A DNA stretch of 64,000 bases from Pedobacter sp. Leaf216 (GTDB lineage: Bacteria > Bacteroidota > Bacteroidia > Sphingobacteriales > Sphingobacteriaceae), in the NCBI RefSeq assembly GCF_001421515.1, contig NZ_LMKM01000012.1, forward strand, positions 145,588 to 209,587, written 5' to 3'. The position numbers and the translations under genes were made by a program. Shown piece by piece: positions 27,744 to 37,428 of this stretch; position 1 is the stretch's first letter, and each line of letters opens with the position of its first letter. The notes under the pieces are model-generated. The model had not been told where the DNA came from. It saw only the letters and a list, made by a program, of their open reading frames with translations, and did not search any database.

Positions 27744-29660
27744 CTACCTTAATTCGAGCACTAAAGTTGTTTTAGCGGGTACTTTGATGTTTTTAAATTC
27801 GACGTTTTCTCCGGTAATTACATTTTTTGCAGTGGTAATTCCTTTTGTTCTTTCGGCAAAACGATCGGTATTTAAAGTTTTTTCTTTTTCTGTATTGTTT
27901 ACAATAACCATTACCGAGCCTTTTAGTTCGTTGGTATAACGGAAATAAACATAAATATCATCCTGAGGCACAAATTGCATCAACTTTCCGGTTTGTAAAG
28001 CTGCACTGGTTTTTCGGAAATTTGCCAATGTTTTAACAAAGTTGAAAGCTTCATTTTCTTTGTTTGTACGACCATCAGCAATGAATTTATCCTTTTTATC
28101 ATTCTTCCAACCCCCAGGAAAATCAGAGCGGATTAACCCATCTGGATTGGAAAAATTTTTCATTAAAATTTCAGTACCATAATACATTTCAGGGATACCA
28201 CGCATGGTAAGTAAAATGCTCATGCCCATTTTATATTTGTCGAAATCTTCGCCAACCATCGAATAGAAGCGGCTCATATCGTGGTTATCTAAAAAGATGC
28301 AATTGGTATTTGGGTTTTTATAAAGAAAATCGTGTGCCAGGGTGGCATATAAACGGTTAATTCCATCTACCCAGCCGTTTTTACCATTAATTCCTTCGTA
28401 AATGGCATCTTTTAAAGTGGCATCGGTTATGCCTTGCAAGTGGGTATCAAAACCGCGGTTAACCGTATTGCCACCTGTAAAAAAGGCCTGATTGGCTACA
28501 GCAGTTACCAATGTTTCGCCAAAAACGGACAAATGAGGAAATTCTGCCTGCACTTTAAGTGCCCAGTCTGCCATGTAAGCCGGATCGTTATAGCCATAAG
28601 TATCTAAACGCAAACCATCAATACCTGCATACTCAATCCACCAGATGTGGTTTTGGGTTAAGTAATTTTGTACATAAGGGTTAGTTTGGTTTAAATCGGG
28701 CATTGAAGGTACAAACCAGCCATCGAGCATTTGTTTCCGATCTGCCGCAGAGGCGTGTATATCCATTACAGTTTGATCGCGGTAACTGGTTTGCGTATAT
28801 GTTGGCCACTGGTTCAGCCAGCTTTTCATTGGTAAATCCTTATAAAACCAATGTTGGGTACCAATGTGGTTGTGTACAATATCTTTAATTACTTTTAATC
28901 CTTTGGCATGGGCCAACTCTACATATTTTTTGTAAAGTGCATTTGTTCCATAACGGGGATCTATTTTGTAATGATCGGTTACCGCATAACCATGGTATGA
29001 AGCGTGTGGCATGTCGTTTTCTACCTCAGGGGTCATCCAAACAGTGGTTACGCCTAAATCTTTAAGGTAATCGAGGTGGTTCATTACCCCCTGGATATCT
29101 CCGCCATGGCGGTAATACATGCTATCGCGGTTGAGTGCGGTTTCTGTTAAACCCTGCACAATGTCGTTGCTTTCATCTCCGTTCGAAAAACGATCGGGCA
29201 TAAGCAGGTAAATAAAATCTTTATTGGTTACGCCCTGAATTCTGCCCGCACTTTTATCGCGGCTTTTAAATTCGTAGGCATAACTGAATATCTTTTTGCC
29301 ATTTACCGAAAAATTAATTGGAAAGCTTCCTGGTTTTACGGTTTGGGCAATATTTAAATCGAGAAAGAGGTAATTAGGGTTTTCAACTTTGTTTACTTTC
29401 ACCAGTTTTACGCCCGGGTAAGTAAGGCTTACTGTAGCATTGGCAATGTTATCGCCATGCACAAGTAATTGTAATTTAGGGTTGTGCATGCCTGTAAACC
29501 AGAACATAGGTTCTACACGCTCCAGCTTTTGCGCAAACAGATTGTTTGTTAGCAAAACAACCAATAGGGTAAAAATGGATGTTACCCATTTAAAAAAAGA
29601 AGTATTAGTATGATTATGAATTGGAAACGGATAATTTGGATGGGTATGAGATCTGTTCAT
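27744..29660 (-). CDS. Periplasmic GH13 neopullulanase/cyclomaltodextrinase (SusA-like)
   Basis: The 638-residue protein has a long signal segment (helix at about 24-40, cleavage after LFAQ near 44), a cyclomaltodextrinase N-terminal domain (about 45-135), the GH13 barrel, and a C-terminal beta domain ending in VPAKTTLVLEL. Catalytic regions are DIVHNH (260-265), GLRLD with Asp353, FGETL with Glu382 and LDNHD with Asp461. This domain order is that of SusA of the Bacteroides starch system, which trims imported maltodextrins in the periplasm. It follows susE, but a strong terminator lies between them. Confidence 0.92.
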   Translation of the reverse strand: MNRSHTHPNYPFPIHNHTNTSFFKWVTSIFTLLVVLLTNNLFAQKLERVEPMFWFTGMHNPKLQLLVHGDNIANATVSLTYPGVKLVKVNKVENPNYLFLDLNIAQTVKPGSFPINFSVNGKKIFSYAYEFKSRDKSAGRIQGVTNKDFIYLLMPDRFSNGDESNDIVQGLTETALNRDSMYYRHGGDIQGVMNHLDYLKDLGVTTVWMTPEVENDMPHASYHGYAVTDHYKIDPRYGTNALYKKYVELAHAKGLKVIKDIVHNHIGTQHWFYKDLPMKSWLNQWPTYTQTSYRDQTVMDIHASAADRKQMLDGWFVPSMPDLNQTNPYVQNYLTQNHIWWIEYAGIDGLRLDTYGYNDPAYMADWALKVQAEFPHLSVFGETLVTAVANQAFFTGGNTVNRGFDTHLQGITDATLKDAIYEGINGKNGWVDGINRLYATLAHDFLYKNPNTNCIFLDNHDMSRFYSMVGEDFDKYKMGMSILLTMRGIPEMYYGTEILMKNFSNPDGLIRSDFPGGWKNDKKDKFIADGRTNKENEAFNFVKTLANFRKTSAALQTGKLMQFVPQDDIYVYFRYTNELKGSVMVIVNNTEKEKTLNTDRFAERTKGITTAKNVITGENVEFKNIKVPAKTTLVLELR

Positions 29661-29680
29661 GCTAAAACTTTAAAGATTTT

Positions 29681-29712
29681 AAAAAAAGCCCTGCAGCATG
29701 TAACTGCAGGGC
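29681..29712 (-). terminator. Intercistronic terminator between susE-like and susA-like genes
   Basis: On the minus strand GCCCTGCAG pairs perfectly with CTGCAGGGC around a 7-nt loop and is followed by seven T residues. It lies 12 bp after the SusE stop and 28 bp before the GH13 ATG, so it probably reduces transcription of the enzyme genes relative to the surface-binding genes. Confidence 0.85.
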
Positions 29713-29724
29713 AGATAATAAGGA

Positions 29725-30741
29725 TTAGTTTTTAACCATTGTAGCTTTTTTAGCGGCTACATCTAAAGTAATGGTATAAGTTCCGGGAACGGTTACGGCA
29801 ATGTTATCGCCTCCATTGGTTAAAGCAGTTATGCTACCACCGAGATTAACTGTCCAATCATGTTTGAATCTGAATTTCAATGCACCAGTGGTTAAAGTGG
29901 TTTTAACGGAGTAATTATTTGACTTTCCATCATTTACCACTTTCATGTCGGTATCATTGTTCCAGCCACCCAAAGTTGCATCTCCAATAATCGACCATTC
30001 GTTCGGTGTTGTAAAAGCTATGGTTTTGGCATTTAAATCAACAGTTACCTGTTTCACTATGGCATCTGGTGATTTTAAGTTATCTCCTACGCTACTGCTG
30101 ATTTTACCCGCACCTGCATCGCCATAGGCTACATCCCATTTTTTAGCAGGTGTAATTTTAAATTCCAGATTTCCTGCGGTATAAGCAATCATTCCGGTAT
30201 AAATACCATTGCTTGATAGCGAAATTAAACTGTCTGCAGTAGTAGGATCCCAGCCCTGATAAGCTCCGGGAGCGTAAATCCATGCTGAAGCCAAATAAGG
30301 GGTTGCAGTAATCGTTATTACATTAGAATAGGTTATGGCATTTGCTGCAGCACCCGATTTTAATCTTACTTCTAATTGAGTTGGAGTATCAATTTTGCCA
30401 CCCAAAGCCAACATCATATTATTAAAATCGTTTACAGTTGGCGAATATGAGGTGTTGCTGATTACATATTCTTTCGGCGCTGCGAAGTTTTTCCCTTTAA
30501 GATCGAACTGCAATGTAGAAGTTACCGGAATAGTATAACCTGTTACTGTTGGTGCCGGAAAAGTTAGCGTTAATGCAGGTTTTGCCCCATTTGCCTGTAC
30601 CAGACTTAAAGTAGTTGCCGAAGCTGTAAGTGTGCCTGCCGCACTTACATTGGAAACGGTTTGCGTTTCTTCTTTTTTACAAGACAATAGCGATAAGGTT
30701 ATCAGACTTAAAGCAAGGGATTTTAAAAATATTGTTTTCAT
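29725..30741 (-). CDS. SusE/SusF-type starch-binding outer membrane lipoprotein
   Basis: The 338-residue protein has a lipoprotein signal ending LSLLSC (Cys21). Residues of about 25-140 match the SusE N-terminal Ig-like domain, and two starch-binding-type beta domains follow, seen from the repeated pattern APGAYQGWDPTTADS (about 170) and GDATLGGWNNDTDMK (about 255), where Trp residues bind glucan. It helps hold starch at the cell surface next to SusC and SusD. It is directly downstream of susD, 18 bp away. Confidence 0.9.
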   Translation of the reverse strand: MKTIFLKSLALSLITLSLLSCKKEETQTVSNVSAAGTLTASATTLSLVQANGAKPALTLTFPAPTVTGYTIPVTSTLQFDLKGKNFAAPKEYVISNTSYSPTVNDFNNMMLALGGKIDTPTQLEVRLKSGAAANAITYSNVITITATPYLASAWIYAPGAYQGWDPTTADSLISLSSNGIYTGMIAYTAGNLEFKITPAKKWDVAYGDAGAGKISSSVGDNLKSPDAIVKQVTVDLNAKTIAFTTPNEWSIIGDATLGGWNNDTDMKVVNDGKSNNYSVKTTLTTGALKFRFKHDWTVNLGGSITALTNGGDNIAVTVPGTYTITLDVAAKKATMVKN

Positions 30742-30759
30742 CTCTTATAAATTTTAAGA

Positions 30760-32349
30760 TTAATAACCTGGGTTTTGAACCAAATTCGGATTAACGATAA
30801 TATCTGCCGATGGAATTGGATATAAATTGCGGTATGCAGGAACACTGGTTCCTGATTTTACACCACCTTTAAATGGCCATAAATAGGTGGCACCTGTAAA
30901 TTTACCATAACGTACCAAATCTGTACGGCGGTGACCTTCCCAGTATAACTCGCGGCCACGCTCATCCAAATAGAAATCAACTGTAAGTGAAGCTGTGGTT
31001 AAATTCCCGTTATTATTTCCATAAGCTCTTTGACGTAATGCATTTACGTATGTTAAAGCCAGTGCAGCACTACCTCCTGAACCTCCACGGGCTACTGCTT
31101 CTCCATAAATTAAATATTGTTCAGCTAAGCGGAACAAAGCAAAATCAAGTGAGCTAAATGTTCCATTTAACGATGCAGGTGTAGAACCTGTTGAAGTAAC
31201 ATTCTTGAATTTTGTTACCCTTAAACCATCGGTAAAAGTTCCAATTTCATCAACCGTACTTTTTGCACCAAAGAAAACACCACGTTTATCCTGTGTTCCG
31301 TTTGGATCTGGAAATAGCGCAGGCAAATTCTGGCGGGTTCTGTTACCGCCCCAACCGCCGTTTGGCACACCGTAAGAAGCTGTACCCATATCGGCATTAA
31401 TACCTGCATTAATCAAAAATGTTGTACCACCATAGTTGGTTCCGGTTACGCCATCGTAATTGATGGTTAAAATATTTTCGGTATTGTTAATGTTGTTATC
31501 AGCTTTGAAAAGATCCATATAATTGGCTTTTAAAGTGTAACCTGCATTAATTACCTTGCTTGAATAGGTAATGGCTTCTGTATATTTTGCAGTACCAGTA
31601 TATACTTGTGCATTTAAATATAATCTTGCCAATAATGCCCAATCGGCACCTTTATCTGCACGGCCATATTCATTTGTACGAGCTTCAGCCAAATCGCCTT
31701 CTATAGCTTTCAATTCTGATTCTATATAAGTAAACAAAGCTGCTCTACTGGTTTGTTTAGGTGCAACTTTACCAATCTGATCATCTTCGGTAACAAATGG
31801 AGGATTACCAAAGGCATCCATTAACACCCAATATTGATAAGCACGTAAGAAACGGGCTTCTGCACGGTATCTCTGAATTGCAGTTACATCAGCACCTGTT
31901 ATGTTGCGCGAGGCCAATTTATCCGGTGTGCTTTCGCGAAGAAATTCGTTACAAACAGTAATCTGTAAAATACTTCTTGAGTATAAGCCACGTAAAAACT
32001 GGTTATCAACAGCCCAGGTTGAATTGTCTAGTTCTGGAATACCGGTATCTCCCCAGGCGCAGATAGCTTCATCAGTGGTTAATTCCTGCGAAGTCCAGAA
32101 TAACCTTAAAAAATCTGCAAAGCCAGAGTTTAAGCCACCCACATCACTGTTATCAGATCCGGTAGAACTGGTAAGTGCATAGGTTGCATACAATTTAACC
32201 AAACTTTGTTTGTAACCTGCCGGTGTTGCATAAACGGAAGCAGAAGTTACATCGTTTGTAGGCAATACATTTAAATTGTCCTTTTTGCATGAATTTAATG
32301 ACAGCAGTAATACGCCTGATGCCAATATTATTTTAAATGAATTTTTCAT
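30760..32349 (-). CDS. SusD-family starch-binding outer membrane lipoprotein
   Basis: The 529-residue protein has a lipoprotein signal (MKNSFKIILASGVLLLSLNS then Cys21). It shows the RagB/SusD layout: helical TPR part early (RYRAEARFLRAYQYWVLMDA is the family's hallmark) and the C-terminal SusD domain with RGRELYWEGHRRTDLVRYGK. It caps the SusC transporter encoded 14 bp upstream and binds maltodextrin. The gene order susC-susD-susE is the standard starch arrangement. Confidence 0.95.
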   Translation of the reverse strand: MKNSFKIILASGVLLLSLNSCKKDNLNVLPTNDVTSASVYATPAGYKQSLVKLYATYALTSSTGSDNSDVGGLNSGFADFLRLFWTSQELTTDEAICAWGDTGIPELDNSTWAVDNQFLRGLYSRSILQITVCNEFLRESTPDKLASRNITGADVTAIQRYRAEARFLRAYQYWVLMDAFGNPPFVTEDDQIGKVAPKQTSRAALFTYIESELKAIEGDLAEARTNEYGRADKGADWALLARLYLNAQVYTGTAKYTEAITYSSKVINAGYTLKANYMDLFKADNNINNTENILTINYDGVTGTNYGGTTFLINAGINADMGTASYGVPNGGWGGNRTRQNLPALFPDPNGTQDKRGVFFGAKSTVDEIGTFTDGLRVTKFKNVTSTGSTPASLNGTFSSLDFALFRLAEQYLIYGEAVARGGSGGSAALALTYVNALRQRAYGNNNGNLTTASLTVDFYLDERGRELYWEGHRRTDLVRYGKFTGATYLWPFKGGVKSGTSVPAYRNLYPIPSADIIVNPNLVQNPGY

Positions 32350-32363
32350 TCTTTATCTCTTTA

Positions 32364-35339
32364 TTAAAACCCTACGTTAAACCCTAATGTGTATGTACGT
32401 GGCCTTGGATATAAGTTATAATCAATACCGCTGCTCAGTTCAGGATCGATACCTCCGTAATTGGTTACGGTAAAAACATTCTGGCAGTTTGCCGAAATCC
32501 TTAAAGTAGCTGTTCCGTTTTTAGAAAGCTTACCTGCATTAAAAGCAATACCTGCATTGTCCATTTTTAAAAATGAAGCATTTTTAACATAGTAATCGCT
32601 TAAAAACTGGTTGTTCTGGAAATTTGTGTTTAAAAAATCGCTTGATGCATTGTTGATCACACCAGCCGAGCTTAAAATATTAGCCCTGATACCGAAATTT
32701 GAAGAAACGTTATCGTAAACATAATTGCCAAGATTAGCCCTTAATGTTGTGGTAAAACTCCATTTTTTATAGTTAAAAGTGGTGTTAAATCCGAAAGTAA
32801 CATTAGGATCGGCAGATTTATAAAAGTATTGGTCGCTGGTGTTTACCACGCCATCACCGTTTAAATCTTCATACACACCTTCCAATGGTTTTCCTGATGG
32901 ATCGTAAACCTGTTTGTAAACAAAATATGATCCTGGAATCTGGTTAACGGCGTTGTATTTTAAGTGGATACCCGTACCGCCGGTAATGTCTCCCGCATCA
33001 ACCTTGAATCCCGAATTTGGGTTTAAAGTTAAATTGGTAACTTTTCTTTTGTTGTAAGCAACGTTCACACCAAAATCCCAACTGATGTTTTCGGTTTTAA
33101 TGGCGGCAAAATTAATGCTGGCTTCGGCACCTCTAACATCCATATTACCAACATTGGTTGTTAATTCGTTATTGAAGTTGGTACCTACAGGGATATTGAT
33201 TTTACTCAACAGATCAGAAGTTTTTTTGTAATACACATCAATACTTCCATATAAACGGCCTTTCATAAAACCATAATCCAAACCTGCGTTATAGGTGGTT
33301 GTGGTTTCCCATTTCAAATCCGGATCGTAAGCTGCCGGAGTATAATAGTTGTAATAAGTATTCCCAATCTGGTACTGGCCGGTATTGCTGTTGGCATAAT
33401 ATTTTGATAAATAATCGTAATAGCCGATACCATCTTTATTTCCCGTTTCACCATAACTTAAACGGAGCTTTAAGTCGGAAACAGATTGACTGTCTTTTAA
33501 GAAATTCTCACCCGAAATTCTCCAGGTAAACGCTGCTGAAGGGAAATAACCCCAACGGTTCTGCTCAGAAAATTTAGAAGAAGCATCTGCCCTTAATGTT
33601 CCTGATAAGATATATTTATCAGCCAGGGTGTATATAAACCTTCCGTAGTACGACAATAATTTATCGCGATCTGTAGAAAAAGGGAAAACCGGAACTACCA
33701 ATTCTTCACCCGTTCCTTTGTATGAAGTAAAATTGAAACCCGTTTTCGAGTTATCGTAATAACCATAACCAGCAGTTACATCAAAACGGCTTCTGATGCT
33801 TGCCACAGTGTGCGCATAGTTTAAATAAAACTCCGAAAGTTTATTGGTTTCGGTATTTAATGAGCGTGTGTAAGAACCTGAAGTAGAAATACTTTGTGCT
33901 GCATAAACCGGAACACTAACCGATCCGTAACCTTTGGATAAATCGTAACCTAAATTTAAGTTGGCATGCAACTCAGGCAAAAAGTGAAAAGAATAATCGA
34001 AACGGGCATTACCGAAACTTCTTTCAGCATTACCATTGTTATCGTTTAATCTGATTAACCCTACCGGGTTACGTGGTGCATTTGGATTAACAGAACCATC
34101 GCTTCTTAACCATTCGAAATAATTTCCGAATTTGTTATTGGCCGTTACCTGTTGCGTTGGATCGAATTGAATGGCAGAACCTACAGCACCTGCATTGGCA
34201 AAATGCGATTCGGTTAATGCACCTTTTAAATTCAGATCGATTTTTAAGTGATCTTGAAATAAGCGTGGAGAAATGCTGATTGCCCCGGTACCGCGAGAAA
34301 ATTTATCGGTAATTAACAAACCCTGCTGATCTAAATAGCCAGCAGAAACACGATAAGGAACACCCTTAAATGAACCTGCAATGCTTAAACTGTTATCTGT
34401 AGAAAATGCATTCTGGTAAATTTCATCCTGCCAGTCGGTATTTGCATTGCCCAATAATGCAGTATACTTTTTACCATCATCGTATGATGCATTGGGATTG
34501 GCGTTTACAAAATCGCGGATTTGGCCAGAAGATAAAATATTAACTTTTTTAGCTACGGTAGCGATTGAGTTGTTGGTACTGAAATTAAAAACCGGAGCAC
34601 CTGATGCACCTTTTTTAGTGGTGATTAAAATTACCCCGTTAGATGCTCTTGATCCATAAATGGCCGTTGCATTGGCATCTTTTAACACAGTAAAGGTTTC
34701 AATATCATTAGGGTTTACCAATGATAACGGACTTGGCGCATTACCAATAGAGTTGCCACTGAATGGCACCCCATCAATTACGATAAGCGGATCGTTACTT
34801 GCATTTAAAGATGCACCACCACGGATACGGATGGTACTACCAACACCTGGTTGCCCGCTGTTTGAGATAATGTTTACCCCTGCTACCTTACCCTGAATTA
34901 ATTGCTCGGGTGTAGTAATGGTACCTTTTTGAAAATCTTTCGAATTTACCGTAGTGATAGATCCCGTTAGGTTTTTCTTTTCGGCAGTACCATAACCGAT
35001 TACCACAACTTCGTTCAGTTTTTGTGCATCTGGCACCAATTTAAAATCAACAGTTGCATTTGCCGAAACGCTAACTGCTTTATCAAGGGTTTGATAACCG
35101 ATAAAACTTGCAGATAGGGTTACCGAGCCGCTCGATAGGCCTGCAAGTTTAAAATTACCGTTTCCATCAGTTGATGTACTTCTTGTTGTACCTTTTACAA
35201 CTACAGAAGCACCGGGTAGTGGAAGGCCGGTTTCATCAAGCACCTTACCAGATACTGATCCGGTTTGTGCTTTTACCATTAATGCTGAAAAAACCAACAG
35301 CACCAAAAGCCCCTGTTTTAACAGGTAAAATACTCTCAT
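32364..35339 (-). CDS. SusC-family TonB-dependent outer membrane transporter (starch locus)
   Basis: The 991-residue protein has a signal peptide (cleaved after VKAQ, about residue 25), a carboxypeptidase-regulatory-like domain (about 26-105), a TonB-box region, a plug domain (about 115-230, with GSRASNGVILITTKKG) and a large beta-barrel ending in YTLGFNVGF, whose terminal Phe is the usual assembly signal. It lacks an STN domain, so it is not under sigma/FecR control; a LacI regulator and its palindromes lie upstream. It imports maltodextrins with SusD. Confidence 0.95.
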   Translation of the reverse strand: MRVFYLLKQGLLVLLVFSALMVKAQTGSVSGKVLDETGLPLPGASVVVKGTTRSTSTDGNGNFKLAGLSSGSVTLSASFIGYQTLDKAVSVSANATVDFKLVPDAQKLNEVVVIGYGTAEKKNLTGSITTVNSKDFQKGTITTPEQLIQGKVAGVNIISNSGQPGVGSTIRIRGGASLNASNDPLIVIDGVPFSGNSIGNAPSPLSLVNPNDIETFTVLKDANATAIYGSRASNGVILITTKKGASGAPVFNFSTNNSIATVAKKVNILSSGQIRDFVNANPNASYDDGKKYTALLGNANTDWQDEIYQNAFSTDNSLSIAGSFKGVPYRVSAGYLDQQGLLITDKFSRGTGAISISPRLFQDHLKIDLNLKGALTESHFANAGAVGSAIQFDPTQQVTANNKFGNYFEWLRSDGSVNPNAPRNPVGLIRLNDNNGNAERSFGNARFDYSFHFLPELHANLNLGYDLSKGYGSVSVPVYAAQSISTSGSYTRSLNTETNKLSEFYLNYAHTVASIRSRFDVTAGYGYYDNSKTGFNFTSYKGTGEELVVPVFPFSTDRDKLLSYYGRFIYTLADKYILSGTLRADASSKFSEQNRWGYFPSAAFTWRISGENFLKDSQSVSDLKLRLSYGETGNKDGIGYYDYLSKYYANSNTGQYQIGNTYYNYYTPAAYDPDLKWETTTTYNAGLDYGFMKGRLYGSIDVYYKKTSDLLSKINIPVGTNFNNELTTNVGNMDVRGAEASINFAAIKTENISWDFGVNVAYNKRKVTNLTLNPNSGFKVDAGDITGGTGIHLKYNAVNQIPGSYFVYKQVYDPSGKPLEGVYEDLNGDGVVNTSDQYFYKSADPNVTFGFNTTFNYKKWSFTTTLRANLGNYVYDNVSSNFGIRANILSSAGVINNASSDFLNTNFQNNQFLSDYYVKNASFLKMDNAGIAFNAGKLSKNGTATLRISANCQNVFTVTNYGGIDPELSSGIDYNLYPRPRTYTLGFNVGF

Positions 35340-35425
35340 ATTTGAAGCTCGTTTAAGTATAAAAATTTGGTTAAATATTATAGTGATTTACACATAGGAC
35401 TAATTTACAGCTGTTATGGAGATTT

Positions 35426-35462
35426 CAAAATTTATTTAAAAAATATATTTGGCGCAACAAAA
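35426..35462 (-). promoter_or_regulatory. Predicted promoter of the starch operon
   Basis: The minus strand has TTTTGTTG (35462-35455), a 20-bp spacer, then TAAATTTTG (35434-35426), close to the Bacteroidota -33/-7 consensus. The susC ATG is 87 bp downstream. The same TTTTGTTG plus 20-bp arrangement is found at 60221-60256 before another susC gene. Confidence 0.5.
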
Positions 35463-35616
35463 GCTTAATAAAAACTAGTTCAAAAATCTGTTTTTTTGTA
35501 CCCATAATAAGTCACATTAAATAATTGTTAAATATTTAATCATTTATAAATCAATTACTTATAAATGTTAAATTTTAAATTAAAGTGTAAATTCTACACT
35601 AAGCCATTTTTGAGGC

Positions 35617-35683
35617 TTTTTTCGGGAACGTTCCCGAAAAAATTAGATCAAAATTTAGTCATCTTTCGGGAACGTTCCCGAAA
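35617..35683. promoter_or_regulatory. Pair of perfect LacI-family operator palindromes
   Basis: Two copies of TTTCGGGAACGTTCCCGAAA are present: 35617-35642 (26-bp perfect palindrome) and 35664-35683 (20 bp). Their centres are 44 bp apart. They lie between the lacI-type gene and the susC-type gene, about 155-220 bp upstream of the predicted susC promoter. The AACGTT core is diagnostic of LacI-family binding sites, and the adjacent LacI gene is the obvious candidate regulator. Confidence 0.85.
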
Positions 35684-35772
35684 ATCGGTCAGAATTCTGC
35701 GTATTTTACACTAAGTGAAGAAATTTTTTGAGAAATTGGGGTTCAAAACAGCCCCGTTTTTAAGGCCCTTTT

Positions 35773-36786
35773 TTAATCTTTTTTTGTCGAATTCCGCTTG
35801 ATGATTTTCGACTCTAAAACCACCTCATTTGATTCGTTTTTATCAGCATGATCATCTAAAATGGTAAACAGTAATTTTGCGGCCTGCTCCCCTATTTCAG
35901 CTGCCGGCTGAGTGATGGTGGTAAGCGAAGGATTTAACAGCGGCGCAATTTCCAGACTGGAAAAGCTGATTACCTTTAAATCTTTGGGAATATTAAGGTT
36001 AAGGTCGTAACAGGCATAATATGTAGCAAAGGCCAAACGCTCTACCGAAGTGAAAATGCCATCTGGTTTTAATTGTGTTAAGGCATTTTTTATGATAGTG
36101 CTGTTTTCCTCATAACTATTGCTGCAATCTACAATCAGGTTTTCTTCAAAAGGAACCTGATGTTTCGCCAATGCATCAATATAACCCTGCATACGTGTTT
36201 TACCGATTGATAAACTTTTATTCACAACCAGGTAGGCAACACGTTTACAGCCCTGCTCTATCAAATGCTCGGTAGCCAAAAAACTGCTGTTATAATCGTT
36301 GGTAATTACCCTCGGCGTATCAATATCTTCGTAAATCCTATCGAAAAATACCAGGGGCAATCTTTTAGCACCAAATTTATTCAGGTAATTGTGGTCGTTT
36401 GCTTCACCAGAAACCGACATTACAATACCATCTGCTCTACCATTGTGTAAATGGCGTATAAAGTTGACTTCTTTTTTGTAATCATCATCCGTTACATAAA
36501 TCAGAATGTGGTAGCCATTTTCACGCGCTACGCGCTCTATACCGTGAATAGCCTGCGAGAAATAATTATTGGCCAGTTCGGGCACAATAACCGCAATAGT
36601 TTTACTTTTCTGCTCCCTTAAATTACTGGCGTAATGGTTGGGCTGGTAGTTTAATTCTTTCGCTTTAGATAATATGCGTGCTTTGGTAACATCATTAATG
36701 TCACTATTATCTCTAAAAGCCCTCGAAATTGTAGAAGTAGATAAATTTAAAGCTTCTGCTAACTTCTTAATATTAATACTATCCAT
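35773..36786 (-). CDS. LacI-family transcriptional regulator of the starch locus
   Basis: The 337-residue protein has the LacI N-terminal helix-turn-helix (INIKKLAEALNLSTSTISRA, residues 5-24), a hinge helix (YQPNHYASNLRE) and a periplasmic-binding-protein-like ligand domain (about 62-330). It lies directly upstream of the starch genes, and two matching operators sit between. A maltose-type effector is likely from context. Because the operators are upstream of the predicted promoter, it may act as an activator, or repress by looping. This is inference. Confidence 0.94.
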   Translation of the reverse strand: MDSINIKKLAEALNLSTSTISRAFRDNSDINDVTKARILSKAKELNYQPNHYASNLREQKSKTIAVIVPELANNYFSQAIHGIERVARENGYHILIYVTDDDYKKEVNFIRHLHNGRADGIVMSVSGEANDHNYLNKFGAKRLPLVFFDRIYEDIDTPRVITNDYNSSFLATEHLIEQGCKRVAYLVVNKSLSIGKTRMQGYIDALAKHQVPFEENLIVDCSNSYEENSTIIKNALTQLKPDGIFTSVERLAFATYYACYDLNLNIPKDLKVISFSSLEIAPLLNPSLTTITQPAAEIGEQAAKLLFTILDDHADKNESNEVVLESKIIKRNSTKKD

Positions 36787-37068
36787 TTTTGGCTATTTAA
36801 CTCAATTAATTTGAATTAATGCTGTAAATATAAACTATAAATGCACGAAATATTTGTTAAGAATCACAATTTATCAATTTATAGCTATTGCCCAATTGCA
36901 AGCAATGCCAACATTAAAAAAGTGACGACCGCCAAACCAATAAATTATTCAAATAAATATTCATTTTTTTTAAAACAAAAAGCATCTTTTCAGCTTTAAT
37001 AGTAATACTATTAAACATTTTCGCACCTACCTACGCTAAACGAAACTGAATGAAAATAAAATTACAAA
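36787..37068. promoter_or_regulatory. Divergent promoter region with two inverted repeats
   Basis: The region separates the divergent lacI-type and response-regulator genes. ATTAATT-TG-AATTAAT (36805-36820) lies 20 bp upstream of the lacI ATG, and TTAATAGT-AAT-ACTATTAA (36996-37014, perfect 8-bp arms) lies 55 bp upstream of the response-regulator ATG. Either could be an autoregulatory site. AT-richness makes chance palindromes fairly likely, so confidence is low. Confidence 0.35.
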
Positions 37069-37428
37069 ATGGCAAATAAAAAAATACTCATCGCAGATGA
37101 TGATGAGGGCATTGTTGACGCTGTTACTATGATTTTGGAAGTGATGGGTTATGACGTAGAATATACGTATGATGGTGGTGCGGTAATTGATGCTGTAAAA
37201 AACAGACCAGATTTAATCCTACTTGATATTTGGATGAGTGGCCACGATGGCAGGGATATATGCAAGCAACTTAAAAACGACCCCGAATTTATGGCGATTC
37301 CCATTTTAATGATTTCGGCCAGCAGAGATATCAGGCAATCGGCAATGGACGCCGGCGCAAACGATTTTATGGAAAAACCATTCGAAATGGATTCATTGCT
37401 GAATAAAGTAGATATGTTGCTGAATTAG
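37069..37428 (+). CDS. Receiver-only response regulator
   Basis: At 119 residues this is a single REC domain with no output domain. The acidic pocket (Asp10-Asp12), phosphorylation site Asp53 (LILLDIW), the Thr/Ser switch position (Ser84 in MISAS) and Lys103 (EKPF) are all present, so it should be phosphorylatable. Such CheY/Spo0F-like proteins act through protein contacts or as phosphorelay intermediates. No histidine kinase lies in the window, so its partner is unknown. Confidence 0.93.
   Translation: MANKKILIADDDEGIVDAVTMILEVMGYDVEYTYDGGAVIDAVKNRPDLILLDIWMSGHDGRDICKQLKNDPEFMAIPILMISASRDIRQSAMDAGANDFMEKPFEMDSLLNKVDMLLN

Noticed and set aside
35617..35683. Terminator of the lacI-type gene
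   Set aside because: The palindromes have no loop and have the AACGTT operator core; two copies at fixed spacing fit binding sites better, although the A/T flanks resemble a terminator.
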